Shown here: positions 45,795-55,149 of the stretch, piece after piece
Layout: every line of letters begins with the position of its first letter
How positions within the stretch are numbered: the stretch's first letter is position 1
NCBI RefSeq assembly: GCF_030161895.1
Contig: NZ_BSVB01000001.1
Coordinates: forward strand, 3,286,001-3,350,000
Reading direction: 5' to 3'
Source of the DNA: Pseudolysinimonas kribbensis
Lineage (GTDB): Bacteria > Actinomycetota > Actinomycetes > Actinomycetales > Microbacteriaceae
Length of the DNA: 64,000 nt
Position numbers and translations under genes: made by a program
The notes under the pieces: model-generated
What the model was told of the DNA's origin: nothing
Database searches by the model: none
Seen by the model: the letters and a program-made list of their open reading frames with translations, nothing else

Positions 45795-45818
45795 CAACTG
45801 GACGGAACCGTCCTGTTG
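45795..45818. promoter_or_regulatory. Near-perfect 24-bp palindrome, likely TetR operator
   Basis: Arms CAACTGGACGG and CCGTCCTGTTG around AA, with one mismatched pair. It sits between the divergent genes starting at 45749 and 45843, so the TetR protein probably controls both. Confidence 0.7.
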
Positions 45819-45842
45819 GGTCGGTCTCGGTACCATGACCCC

Positions 45843-46526
45843 GTGCAGGAGAGCTCTCCGTCGGCCCCAGCGGTGCGGTTGACGGCGCGCGGTGCCAAGA
45901 CCCGGGACCGGATCGTCGAGGCCGCCGCGGGCCTGATGCGGACGCACGGGGTGGGAGGCACGACGCTCGACGACGTGGTGTCGGCGAGCGACGTCAGCAA
46001 GTCGCAGTTCTACCGGCACTTCCCCGACAAGACCGCATTGGTCCGCGCGGTGATCGAGTACGTGGGGGAGCGGAAGATCGCCGGCGAGCGCGAGCGCCTC
46101 GAGGCCGTGCGCACGCTCGACGGGCTGCGGCGATGGCGCGACGCGATCGTGCACGACAACGCGCTCTACGACGGCCGGTACGGCTGCTCGCTCGGCTCTT
46201 TGGCGAACGAGGTCGCCGATCAGGATGCGATCGCGCGGACGAAGCTGGAGGAACTCTTCGCCGCCTGGCAGGAGCTCTTCGCGCAGGTGCTCGGACGGCT
46301 GCAGCGGGATGGCATCATCCCGCAGGATGCAGACCTCGCGCAGCTCGCCACCGGTTTCGTGGCCGCGGTGCAGGGCGGCTACCTGCTCGCGCAGACCTCG
46401 CGCGACGTCACGCCGATGGCGACCTCGATCGACATGGCGATCACGCATCTGCAGCTGCTCGCTCGGGCGGAGCGGGACGGGTCAGGAGCGGGCGACGATC
46501 ACTCCCGGTCGGGCACCGCGCGCTGA
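45843..46526 (+). CDS. TetR family regulator
   Basis: 227 residues from GTG 45843. The HTH is TRDRIVEAAAGLMRTHGVGG, TTLDDVVSASDVSKSQFYRHFPDKTALV. The ligand domain includes GRYGCSLGSLANEVADQD, a Cys-containing segment seen in TetR_C-type regulators of oxidoreductases that sense electrophiles. It probably represses its own gene and the divergent operon. It ends 28 bp inside the convergent prpC gene. Confidence 0.87.
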   Translation: MQESSPSAPAVRLTARGAKTRDRIVEAAAGLMRTHGVGGTTLDDVVSASDVSKSQFYRHFPDKTALVRAVIEYVGERKIAGERERLEAVRTLDGLRRWRDAIVHDNALYDGRYGCSLGSLANEVADQDAIARTKLEELFAAWQELFAQVLGRLQRDGIIPQDADLAQLATGFVAAVQGGYLLAQTSRDVTPMATSIDMAITHLQLLARAERDGSGAGDDHSRSGTAR

Positions 46527-47614
46527 TCCGGGCCCACATACTCCGAGAGCGGGCGGATGAGCGCGTTGGAGGAGAGCTGCTCCATGACGTGCGCGGTCCA
46601 TCCGGTCACCCGCGATGCGACGAACAGCGGCGTGAACACCTGGGTGTCGAAGCCCATGAGGTGGTACGCCGGCCCCGACGGGTAGTCGAGATTCGGCTTG
46701 ATCCCCTTGCGGGCGTCCATGGCGCCGGCAAGCGTCTCGTACATCTCGAGCAGGTCGGGGCGGTCGTACTCGGCGACCAGCGTGTCGAGGGCGGCCTTCA
46801 TCGTCGGCACGCGCGAGTCGCCGTTCTTGTACACCCGATGTCCGAAGCCCATGATCTTGCGCTTGGCAGCGAGCGCCTCGTCGAGCCACGCCTCGGCCTT
46901 GTCGGCCGTGCCGATCTCGTCGAACACGTGCATCACGGCCTCGTTGGCGCCGCCGTGCAGCGGGCCCTTGAGGGCGCCGATGGCGGCCGTGACGGCGGAG
47001 TAGAGGTCGGAGAGGGTCGAGGTCACGACGCGCGCCGTGAACGTCGACGCATTGAACGAGTGCTCCGCGTAGAGGGTCATCGAGACGTCGAACGCCTTCA
47101 CGACCGTGAGATCGGGCACCTCGCCGAACGACATGTGGAGGAAGTTCGCGCTGTAGCCCAGGTCGTCGCGCGGCTCCACGAGGGGGAGGTCGTGGCGTCG
47201 GCGCTGGATGTAGGCCACGATCGCGGGCAGTTTCGCGAACAGCGTCAGCGACTTCGCGAGGTTCGCCTCGGGCGAAGAGTCGGCGGCCGTGAGGTCCTCC
47301 GCGCCGATGAAGCTCACCGCCGTGCGCACGAGGTCCATGGGGTGCGCCTCGCGCGGCAGCTCGTCGATCACGCGCTTGACCCGCTCGTCGAGGTGGCGCT
47401 GTGCGCGCTCCGACTGCTCGAAGTCGGCCAGCTGCCGGTCGTCGGGCAGGTCGCCGTGCCAGAGCAGGTGGGCGACCTCCTCGAACGAGCACTTCGCCGC
47501 GAGGTCCTGCACCGGGTACCCCCGGTACAGCAGCGAGTTGGTCTCCGGGTTCACCTTCGAGATCGCCGTCGTGTCGACGACGACGCCGGCCAGGCCCTTC
47601 TTGATGTCGGTCAC
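46499..47614 (-). CDS. prpC: 2-Methylcitrate synthase
   Basis: 371 residues from GTG 47614. It has LLYRGYPVQDLAAKCSFEEVAHLL, the citrate synthase motif ALKGPLHGGANEAVM, and IMGFGHRVYKNGDSR with the catalytic His, then PNLDYPSGPAYHLMG. It condenses propionyl-CoA with oxaloacetate. Third gene of prpDBC; the length and operon favour methylcitrate over citrate synthase. Confidence 0.92.
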   Translation of the reverse strand: MTDIKKGLAGVVVDTTAISKVNPETNSLLYRGYPVQDLAAKCSFEEVAHLLWHGDLPDDRQLADFEQSERAQRHLDERVKRVIDELPREAHPMDLVRTAVSFIGAEDLTAADSSPEANLAKSLTLFAKLPAIVAYIQRRRHDLPLVEPRDDLGYSANFLHMSFGEVPDLTVVKAFDVSMTLYAEHSFNASTFTARVVTSTLSDLYSAVTAAIGALKGPLHGGANEAVMHVFDEIGTADKAEAWLDEALAAKRKIMGFGHRVYKNGDSRVPTMKAALDTLVAEYDRPDLLEMYETLAGAMDARKGIKPNLDYPSGPAYHLMGFDTQVFTPLFVASRVTGWTAHVMEQLSSNALIRPLSEYVGPDQRAVPDRE

Positions 47615-47618
47615 GCGG

Positions 47619-48527
47619 TCAGCTCCTGTTGTTGGTGAGGTCGAAGGTGTACACGCCGTCGTCGAACGCCGCATAGCCGGCATAGTCGACGAGCTCGTAG
47701 AGCCGGGCGCGGGTCTGCATGCCGGGCAGCTGCGACTGCAGGGACCCCTCGGCGGCGAGCGCGTCGAGACCGCGCTCGATGGCGCCCATCGCGATCCGCA
47801 GCAGCGACACCGGGAAGATCACCATGTTGACCCCGACATCCTGCAGCTGCTGCACGGTGAAGAGGTCGCTCTTGCCGAACTCGGTCATATTGGCCAGGAT
47901 CGGCACGTCGACGGCGGCGCGCATCGCCTCGAACTCGGCGAGGTCGGCCATGGCCTCGGCGAAGATCGCGTCGGCGCCGGCGTCGGCGAGGGCCTTGGCC
48001 CGCTCGGTCGCGGCACCCAGCCCCTCGACGCTGCGGATGTCGGTGCGCGCCATGATGACGAAGTCCGGGTCGCGGCGCGCCTGCACGGCCGCGCGGATCC
48101 GATTGACCGCCGTGCCCTCGTCGACGACCTCCTTCCCGTCGAGGTGGCCGCATCGCTTGGGGTTCACCTGGTCCTCGAGGTGCACGCCCGCGACGCCGGC
48201 GTCCTCGAGCAGTTGCACCGTGCGCGCGACGTTCATGGGCTCGCCGAATCCGGTGTCGCCGTCGATGAGGGTGGGCAGGTCGGTGGTCCGTGCGATCTGG
48301 GCGCCGCGCTGCGCGACCTCCGTGAGCGTGGTGAGGCCGATGTCCGGAAGCCCCAGCTCGTTGGCCATGACCGCGCCCGAGCTGTAGACGCCCTCGAACC
48401 CCTTCTCCTGGATCAGCGCCGCGGAGAGCGGCGTGAACGCGCCCGGGAAGCGCTGGATGGTGCCGCTGTCGAGACCGGCGCGGAACGCCTGCCGCTTCTG
48501 CGCGGGCGTGACGGTGGAGTGCAGCAT
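47619..48527 (-). CDS. prpB: 2-Methylisocitrate lyase
   Basis: 302 residues. It has the isocitrate lyase family signature KRCGH (124-128) after HLEDQVNP, PTLIDGDTGFGEPMNV, and IMARTDIRSVEGL. It cleaves methylisocitrate to succinate and pyruvate. The ATG shares a base with the prpD stop (TGATG). Length fits the short lyase form rather than isocitrate lyase itself. Confidence 0.94.
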   Translation of the reverse strand: MLHSTVTPAQKRQAFRAGLDSGTIQRFPGAFTPLSAALIQEKGFEGVYSSGAVMANELGLPDIGLTTLTEVAQRGAQIARTTDLPTLIDGDTGFGEPMNVARTVQLLEDAGVAGVHLEDQVNPKRCGHLDGKEVVDEGTAVNRIRAAVQARRDPDFVIMARTDIRSVEGLGAATERAKALADAGADAIFAEAMADLAEFEAMRAAVDVPILANMTEFGKSDLFTVQQLQDVGVNMVIFPVSLLRIAMGAIERGLDALAAEGSLQSQLPGMQTRARLYELVDYAGYAAFDDGVYTFDLTNNRS

Positions 48528-50026
48528 CAGAACAGTCCCTTCGGGGCGGCGGGCAGGGCGGACTCCGCGACGACGTTGAGCGAGCGCACCTCGTCGGGCG
48601 TGAGCTCGGGCAGGCGCTCGGCGAGGCCGAGGAAGCGCTCGATCTCGTCCGCTGCGAGCACGCCGTCGGCCAGCATCCGGAACTTGGCGGCGTAGTCGGC
48701 GCGCGCGAACGGCCGGGCGCCGAGCGGGTGGGCGTCGGCGACGGCGATCTCGTCGACCACCGTGGAGCCGTCGGTGAGCACGGCCTCCATCCGGCCGCCG
48801 AACGCCTTCTCGCGCAGGTCGTTCGAGTGGTAGCGGCGGGTCCACTCCGGATCGTCGACCGTGGTGATCCTGCGCCAGAGCGCGACGGTGTCGGGGCGGG
48901 CGGCGCGCTCGGGGGCGTAGCTGGCCACGTGATCCCAGGCGCCGTCCTGCAGCGCGACGGCGAAGATGTACGGCACCGAGTGGTCGAGGGTCTCGCGGCT
49001 CGCGGCCGGGTCGTACTTCTGCGGGTCGTTCGCACCCGAGCCGATCACGTTGTGGGTGTGGTGGCTGGTGTGCAGCACGATCCGGTCGACGTTCGCCGGG
49101 TCGGCCAGCTCCGGATGCTCGGCATGCAGCCGACGTGCCAGGTCGATCCAGGCCTGCGCCTGGTACTCGGCCGAGTGCTCCTTGGTGAAGGAGTCCAGGA
49201 TGGCGCGCTTGGCCTCGCCGGCCCCCGGGAGCGAGACCTCGTAGCGGGCTTCGGGACCGTCGAGCAGCCAGGCGATCACGCCGTCCTCGCCCTCCCAGAT
49301 CGGCGACGGCGACGTCTGGCCGCGCATCGCGCGGTCGACGGCCTCGACCGCCATCTTGCCGGCGAAGGCCGGGGCGTAGGCCTTCCAGGTGGAGATCTCG
49401 CCCTTGCGTGACTGCCGCGTCGCGGTCGTCGTGTGCAGCGCCTGCCCGATCGCCTGGAACGTCACCCCCGGGTCGAGCCCGAGCAGCGTGCCGATTCCGG
49501 CCGCGGCGCTCGGCCCGAGGTGCGCGACGTGGTCGATCTTGTGGGCGTGCAGGCTGATTGCCTTGGCGAGGTCGATCTGGATCTCGTACCCGGTCGCGAT
49601 GCCGCGTACGAGGTCCGTTCCTCCGCGGCCCGCGTGCTGCGCGACGGCGAGGATCGGCGGGATGTTGTCGCCCGGGTGCGAGTACTCGGCCGCGAGGAAT
49701 GTGTCGTGGTAGTCGAGCTCGCGCACCGCGACCCCGTTGGCCCACGCGGCCCACTCGGGTGAGACGCGGTCGGTCACGCCGAACACGGATGAGCCGGGGG
49801 AGAAGGGGTGGGCGAGTGCCTGGCCCCGCGCGGCGATGACGGGCGCCCGCCCGATGGAGGCGACCGCGACGGCGGCGTTGTCGATGACCCGGTTGACGAT
49901 CATCTCGACCACCTCGGGTGCGACGTCGACCGGGTCGGCCGCGACCTCCGCGATCCGCCAGGCGAGTTGCTCCTCGCGGGGGAACGCCTCGGAGCTCGGA
50001 TGGGTGCGGACCTCGAACGACTTCAT
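48527..50026 (-). CDS. prpD: 2-Methylcitrate dehydratase
   Basis: 499 residues, MmgE/PrpD family. Landmarks are [66 protein letters not shown] and [19 protein letters not shown]. It removes water from methylcitrate. First gene of the operon; its promoter lies in the 73 bp before the divergent lipoprotein gene, where no clear operator was seen. Confidence 0.94.
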   Translation of the reverse strand: MKSFEVRTHPSSEAFPREEQLAWRIAEVAADPVDVAPEVVEMIVNRVIDNAAVAVASIGRAPVIAARGQALAHPFSPGSSVFGVTDRVSPEWAAWANGVAVRELDYHDTFLAAEYSHPGDNIPPILAVAQHAGRGGTDLVRGIATGYEIQIDLAKAISLHAHKIDHVAHLGPSAAAGIGTLLGLDPGVTFQAIGQALHTTTATRQSRKGEISTWKAYAPAFAGKMAVEAVDRAMRGQTSPSPIWEGEDGVIAWLLDGPEARYEVSLPGAGEAKRAILDSFTKEHSAEYQAQAWIDLARRLHAEHPELADPANVDRIVLHTSHHTHNVIGSGANDPQKYDPAASRETLDHSVPYIFAVALQDGAWDHVASYAPERAARPDTVALWRRITTVDDPEWTRRYHSNDLREKAFGGRMEAVLTDGSTVVDEIAVADAHPLGARPFARADYAAKFRMLADGVLAADEIERFLGLAERLPELTPDEVRSLNVVAESALPAAPKGLF

Positions 50027-50099
50027 CGGCTCCAGCGTAGGCAGAACGGGAGGGGAGGGCGCTTACGGCGGCGTTACGAGGGGGTGATCGACTGCGGGC

Positions 50100-50639
50100 G
50101 TGCGCATCTTCCCGCTTCTGCCTGCCGCCGCCCTCGCTCTTGCTCTCGCTCTCGCTCTTGCTCTTGCTCTCGCCGCATGCTCCGCCGTTCCCGGCGCGAC
50201 GCCGGCATCCTCCGGCGCGGGCGCCGCCTCCCCATCGCCGCACGAGTCCACGACTGCGTCCGCCGTGGCGACGGCCGCCGCTGCCGCCACCCCCGATCCG
50301 TGCGGGCTGGTCACGGAGGCGGACATCACATCCGTCACCGGAGCCGACCCGGGGCCCGGGAGGGCCACTCCCGCGGGGGTCTACCAGGCATGCGTCTACG
50401 GCAAAGCGGTCATTGTGACCGCGCGTGCAATCGATCGGGCGACGTTCGACACCAGCTCGATGCAGAATCCTGGCGCGCAGCGGATCACGGGGGCGGGAGA
50501 TGCGGCGGTGACCGCGACCGGCGACGGCGGCACAGCCGTGATCGCGTGGCACAAGGGCGTCGAGCTCAACGTGCTCATCCCGGGAGGCACGGTCGACGCC
50601 GAAAAGTACCTCGTCGCGCGCGGGCTCGACCGCGTCTGA
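50100..50639 (+). CDS. Lipoprotein, DUF3558-like
   Basis: 179 residues from GTG 50100. The signal peptide is a run of Ala-Leu repeats ending in the lipobox LAAC. A Ser/Ala/Thr linker follows, then a small domain starting DPCGLVTEADITSVTGADPG with a second Cys in YQACVYGK, fitting actinobacterial DUF3558-type lipoproteins. Function unknown. The signal is encoded by tandem hexamers (see the repeat at 50133). Confidence 0.78.
   Translation: MRIFPLLPAAALALALALALALALAACSAVPGATPASSGAGAASPSPHESTTASAVATAAAAATPDPCGLVTEADITSVTGADPGPGRATPAGVYQACVYGKAVIVTARAIDRATFDTSSMQNPGAQRITGAGDAAVTATGDGGTAVIAWHKGVELNVLIPGGTVDAEKYLVARGLDRV
50133..50174 (+). repeat. Seven tandem CTYGCY hexamers in a signal peptide
   Basis: Seven 6-bp units (CTCGCT or CTTGCT, the last CTCGCC) encode Leu-Ala pairs in the hydrophobic core. 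Slippage would change length by two residues without a frameshift. Confidence 0.85.
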
Positions 50640-50670
50640 ACCCGCGTCGCGCGCTCACTATCGTTGAGGG

Positions 50671-52640
50671 GTGAGCGCGCAGACCGGTTTCGACCTGTTC
50701 CCCGACCGCGCCGTGATCGCCCTGCGGGTGAACGGCGAGCTGAAGGACAAGGCGACCGAGCTGACGACGACGGACGGTGTCGAGCCGGTCCGGATCGACG
50801 AGCCGGACGGCCTGAACATCCTGCGACACTCCACCGCGCACGTCATGGCGCAGGCCGTGCAGCGCCTCAACCCGGAGGCGAGGCTCGGCATCGGTCCGCC
50901 GATCACCGACGGCTTCTACTACGACTTCGACGTCGCCGAGCCCTTCACCCCGGAGGACCTCAAGGCGATCGAGAAGGAGATGGAGCGCATCGTGCGCTCC
51001 GGTCAGCGTTTCGTGCGCCGGGTCGTGACCGAGGACGAGGCGCGCGCCGAGCTCGCCGGCGAGCCGTACAAGCTCGAGCTCATCGGCCTGAAGGGTCACG
51101 TCGGCCACGGCGAGGGCACGGGCGACGACAGCGAGTCGGTCGAGGTCGGCGGGGCCGAGCTGACCATCTACGACAACGTGGATCGCGAGGGCCGGACCGC
51201 CTGGAAGGACCTGTGCCGCGGTCCCCACGTTCCGAACACGGGCGCGCTCGGTGTCTTCCGGCTCATGCGGATCGCCGCCGCGTACTGGCGCGGCTCGGAG
51301 AAGAATCCCCAGCTGCAGCGCATCTACGGCACCGCGTGGGCGACCAAGGACGAGCTGCGCGGCTACACCGAGCGCCTCGCGGAGGCGGCCAAGCGCGACC
51401 ACCGCAAGCTCGGCCGCGAGCTCGACCTGTTCTCGTTCCCCGACGAGATCGGCTCCGGGCTCTCGGTCTGGCATCCCCGGGGCGGCGTCGTGCGCATGGA
51501 GATGGAGCAGCACGCCCGGAAGCGCCACGTGGCGGCCGGGTACACCTACGTCTACACCCCGCACATCGCCAAGCAGGACCTCTTCCTGCAGTCGAACCAC
51601 CTCGTCACCTACAAGGACGGGATGTTCCCGCCCATCCGCATGGACGAGGAGCGCGACGCCGACACCGGCGAGATCCTCAAGCAGGGCACCGACTACTACC
51701 TCAAGCCGATGAACTGCCCGATGCACATCCTGATCTACAAGGAGCGCGCCCGCAGCTACCGCGACCTGCCGATGCGGCTCGCCGAGAACGGCACCGTCTA
51801 CCGCAACGAGCTCTCCGGCGCCCTGCACGGGCTCACCCGCGTGCGCGGCTTCACCCAGGACGACTCGCACCTGTTCGTCACCCCCGAGCAGCTCGAGGAG
51901 GAGGCGACCAAGGTGCTGGAGTTCGTCATCTCGATGCTGCGCGACTTCGGTCTCGACGACTTCGAGCTGGAGCTCTCGATGCGCGACGACCACAAGGACA
52001 AGTGGATCGGGTCCGACGAGTTCTGGGAGTACTCGACCAACGCGCTGCGCAACGTCGCCATGGCATCCGGGCTCAAGCTCATCGAGGTGCCGGGGAGGCC
52101 GCGTTCTACGGTCCGAAGATCGACCTGAAGACGCGGGATGCCATCGGCCGCGTGTGGCAGCTCTCGACCGTGCAGGTCGACCCGAACCTGCCCGAGCGGT
52201 TCGAGCTGGAGTACACCGACCGCGACGGGCAGCGCAAGCGGCCCATCATGATCCACCGTGCGCTGTTCGGCTCGATCGAGCGGTTCTTCGCGATCCTGCT
52301 CGAGCACTACGCGGGCGCGTTCCCGGTGTGGCTGGCGCCCGTGCAGGTGGTCGGCGTCCCCGTCGCCGACGAGTACGCCGACTACCTCGGCGAGATCGTC
52401 GACCGGCTGAAGACGGAGGGCGTGCGTGCCGAGCTCGACGCGAGCGACGACCGCATGCAGAAGAAGATCCGCAACGCGACGCAGCTGAAGGTGCCGTACC
52501 AGCTGATCGCGGGGGAGAAGGACCGCGACGCCGGCACGGTGAGCTTCCGGTTCCGCGACGGCACGCAGGACAACGGGGTGCCCGTCGACGAGGCGGTGCG
52601 CCGCATCCGCGGGGCCATCGACACCCGGGCGCAGGTCTAA
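50671..52640 (+). CDS. thrS: Threonyl-tRNA synthetase (frameshifted)
   Basis: About 656 residues from GTG 50671. It opens with a TGS-like domain, then the editing-type region ([40 protein letters not shown]), the class II catalytic part ([20 protein letters not shown], then [18 protein letters not shown]), and the anticodon domain ([19 protein letters not shown]). One base is missing in GGGG 52092-52095, between IEVPG and [11 protein letters not shown]. The gene is essential, so this must be a sequence error. Confidence 0.96.
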
Positions 52641-52647
52641 GCCGCGG

Positions 52648-53217
52648 ATGCGCGACTACGACGGCACCGACTACCCATCCGTCGAGCCGGCGGACCGTCT
52701 GGCCGGCGTGCCGGACGGGCTGCAGCGGCTCTGGACCCCGCACCGCATCGCCTACATCGAGCAGTCTCCGCAGGAGAAGGCGGCCACGCCGTGCGTGTTC
52801 TGCGCCGCGCCGATGATGAGCGACGAGGAGACCCTGATCGTGCACCGCGGCGAGACCGGGTACGTGATCCTCAACCTGTTCCCGTACAACAGCGGCCATC
52901 TGCTCGTGGTGCCCTACCGGCACGTCGCGACGTACGACCTCGCGACGGCGGAGGAGACGCACGAGATCGCCCGGATGACGCAGACGGCGATGCGCGTGCT
53001 CGCGGCGACCTCGCATCCGCACGGCTTCAACATCGGCATGAACCAGGGCGCCGTCGCGGGCGCCGGCATCTCGGAGCACCTGCATCAGCACGTCGTGCCG
53101 CGGTGGGCGTCGGACGCCAACTTCCTGCCGATCATCGGGCAGACCAAAGCGATCCCGAAGCTGCTGGGCGAGGCGCGCGAGGAGCTCGCGCAGGCGTGGC
53201 AGCAGGTGTCCGACTAG
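52648..53217 (+). CDS. HIT family protein (AP4A phosphorylase-like)
   Basis: 189 residues, seven bases after thrS. CVFCAAPMM near residue 50, NLFPYNSGHLLVVPYRHVATY and the HIT triad in GISEHLHQHVVPRW. It hydrolyses or phosphorolyses nucleotide-phosphate bonds, possibly clearing Ap4A formed by the synthetase. This neighbour pair is conserved in actinobacteria. Confidence 0.92.
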   Translation: MRDYDGTDYPSVEPADRLAGVPDGLQRLWTPHRIAYIEQSPQEKAATPCVFCAAPMMSDEETLIVHRGETGYVILNLFPYNSGHLLVVPYRHVATYDLATAEETHEIARMTQTAMRVLAATSHPHGFNIGMNQGAVAGAGISEHLHQHVVPRWASDANFLPIIGQTKAIPKLLGEAREELAQAWQQVSD

Positions 53218-53968
53218 ATCGAGGTCGCGGCGCCGCGGAACTCCCGCACGAACTCGTCGAGCGCCGCCTTCAGTGCGTCGCCGCGATCGGCGATGAGGCC
53301 TTCGTCGCCCGTCTGCCCGGAGATGCTGACCCCGAACACCTCGCCCCCATCCGGAACGCGACGCCGTTGCACGCGAAGCCCATCTGATACTCCTCGCGCT
53401 CGATGCTGTAGCCGCGCTCGGCGGCCGTTCGCACGTCGGCACGCAGGGCGTCGAGGTCGGTGATGGTGTGCGGGGTGTACACGCCGAGCGGCGGCGTGAG
53501 ACCTATTTCGCGGGCGTCGTCCACACCGACCAGCGCCAGGACGGCCTTGCCGATCGAGGTCGCGTGCAGCGGCATCCGGGTGCCGAGCGAGGAGTACCGG
53601 ACCACGGAGTCGATCGCGTCGACCTTGTCGATGATCGTCACCATGCCCGCCCGGAGCATGCCGACGTGCACGGTGCAGCCGAATCGACGCGACAACGCGG
53701 TGGTCCACGGGCGCAGCGACCTCGGGACGTCGATGCCGGCGATCGCCGCCTGGCCGAGCTCGGCGAGCCGGGTTCCGAGCGCGTACTCGTTCACGCGCGG
53801 ATCGCGGCGCACGAGGCCGTTGCGCTCGAGCACGCGAAGCGTGCGCAGCACCGTCGTCTGGTTCGCGCCGAGCTCGTCTCCGATCGCGCTGAGCCGCAGC
53901 GGCCCGCGGCTCGCGAGCAGCCCGAGCAGGTCGAGGGCTCGCTCGAGCGATTGCAGTTCGTACGCCAC
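53214..53968 (-). CDS. IclR family regulator (frameshifted)
   Basis: About 251 residues from GTG 53968, with GGGAGG four bases upstream. Winged HTH: LERALDLLGLLASRGPLRLS, AIGDELGANQTTVLRTLRVLERNGLV. The effector domain has LHATSIGKAVLA and EREEYQMGFACNGVA. One base is missing in CCCCC 53344-53348; repair gives RMGGEVFGVSISG. It is divergent from the dehydrogenase-glycosidase genes and likely controls them through the sites at 53997-54097. Confidence 0.88.
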
Positions 53969-53996
53969 GTGACCTCCCGTCGTGCGTGCCCGCAGT

Positions 53997-54097
53997 CTTT
54001 CACATAGCGAAGTAGGAATGCACATGGTGCTTGACATCCCCTGCGCGGTCTCGTTGACTGATCGCATAAGCCGCAACTGGCTTTCACATACTGAAAG
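53997..54097. promoter_or_regulatory. Two candidate IclR operators and a TTGACA promoter
   Basis: CTTTCACATACTGAAAG (54081-54097) is an inverted repeat with arms CTTTCA/TGAAAG; CTTTCACATAGCGAAGT (53997-54013) is a weaker copy with the same left arm and spacer. Between them lies TTGACA at 54031-54036. Together they frame the dehydrogenase promoter. Confidence 0.6.
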
Positions 54098-54109
54098 TAT
54101 TGATCTACG

Positions 54110-55138
54110 ATGCCTCCCCAGCAGCGAGCCGACGCACATCGCGCGCGCTGCGTGGTCACGCGGATGCTGCCCGGCACGGCCCTGGATCGGCTGCGCGAGC
54201 GCCACGACGTGCTCGTGTGGGAGGGCGAGCTGCCCCCGTCGCGGGAGGCGCTCGTCGGACTCGTCCGCGACGCGGAGGGGCTCCTCGCGCTGCTGACCGA
54301 CCGCATCGACCCCGAGCTGATGGATGCGGCACCGAAGCTGCGCGCGGTGTCCAACTACGCCGTGGGCTTCGACAACATCGACGTGGCGGGCGCGACCGCG
54401 CGAGGCATCGCGATCGGCAACACGCCCGACGCCCTCACGGACGCGACCGCCGAGCTCACCCTGGCTCTGCTGATGGCACGGGCGCGGGGGATCGTCGAGG
54501 GCGACGCGTTCGTCCGGTCCGGAGCATGGCGCACCTGGTCGCCGACGGCATTCCTCGGCGCCGGCCTCACCGGGGCGACCATGGCGGTCATCGGTCCCGG
54601 TCGCATCGGCACCGCCGTGGCGGATCGCGCGCGCGGCCTCCGGATGCGGGTGCTCGTCCAGGGCAGGCAGGACTCCCGGGAGCACCTGCGCGCCGTGCTT
54701 GCCGAGAGCGACGTGGTCTCGTTGCACTGTCCGCTGACGCCGGAGACCGCGCTCCTCATCGACGGCCGGACGCTCGCCTGGATGAAGCCCGGCGCCATCC
54801 TGATCAACACCTCGCGCGGCGGCCTCGTCGACCTGGATGCCGTCGCCGACGCACTCGACGCCGGCCGCCTGGGCGGCGCCGCGCTGGACACCATGGATCC
54901 CGAACCGGTGCCGCTCGGCCATCGCATCCTGAGCACGCCGCGCGTGACGGTGACCCCGCACATCGGGTCGGGGACCGCGGCCGCGCGCGCCGCGATGGCC
55001 GATGCGGCCGTCGACAATCTGCTCCTCGCCCTCGACGGCGAGCGCATGCGCTTCCCGGTGAACACCGTGGCGGGCAGAGCGAACGCGTCCTCCACGCCCG
55101 TCCCGCCGTCCACCTCTTCGACCGACCGTCCAATCTGA
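54110..55138 (+). CDS. D-2-hydroxyacid dehydrogenase
   Basis: 342 residues. Substrate part: VSNYAVGFDNIDVAGATARGI; NAD loop in AVIGPGRIGTAVADRARGL; catalytic Arg in LINTSRGGLVDLDA; Glu in MDPEPVPLG; His in VTPHIGSGTAAAR. It resembles glyoxylate/hydroxypyruvate-type reductases. Linked to a glycosidase 11 bp downstream, so it may act on a sugar-acid product. Substrate not readable. Confidence 0.87.
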   Translation: MPPQQRADAHRARCVVTRMLPGTALDRLRERHDVLVWEGELPPSREALVGLVRDAEGLLALLTDRIDPELMDAAPKLRAVSNYAVGFDNIDVAGATARGIAIGNTPDALTDATAELTLALLMARARGIVEGDAFVRSGAWRTWSPTAFLGAGLTGATMAVIGPGRIGTAVADRARGLRMRVLVQGRQDSREHLRAVLAESDVVSLHCPLTPETALLIDGRTLAWMKPGAILINTSRGGLVDLDAVADALDAGRLGGAALDTMDPEPVPLGHRILSTPRVTVTPHIGSGTAAARAAMADAAVDNLLLALDGERMRFPVNTVAGRANASSTPVPPSTSSTDRPI

Positions 55139-55149
55139 GGAGTCCTATC

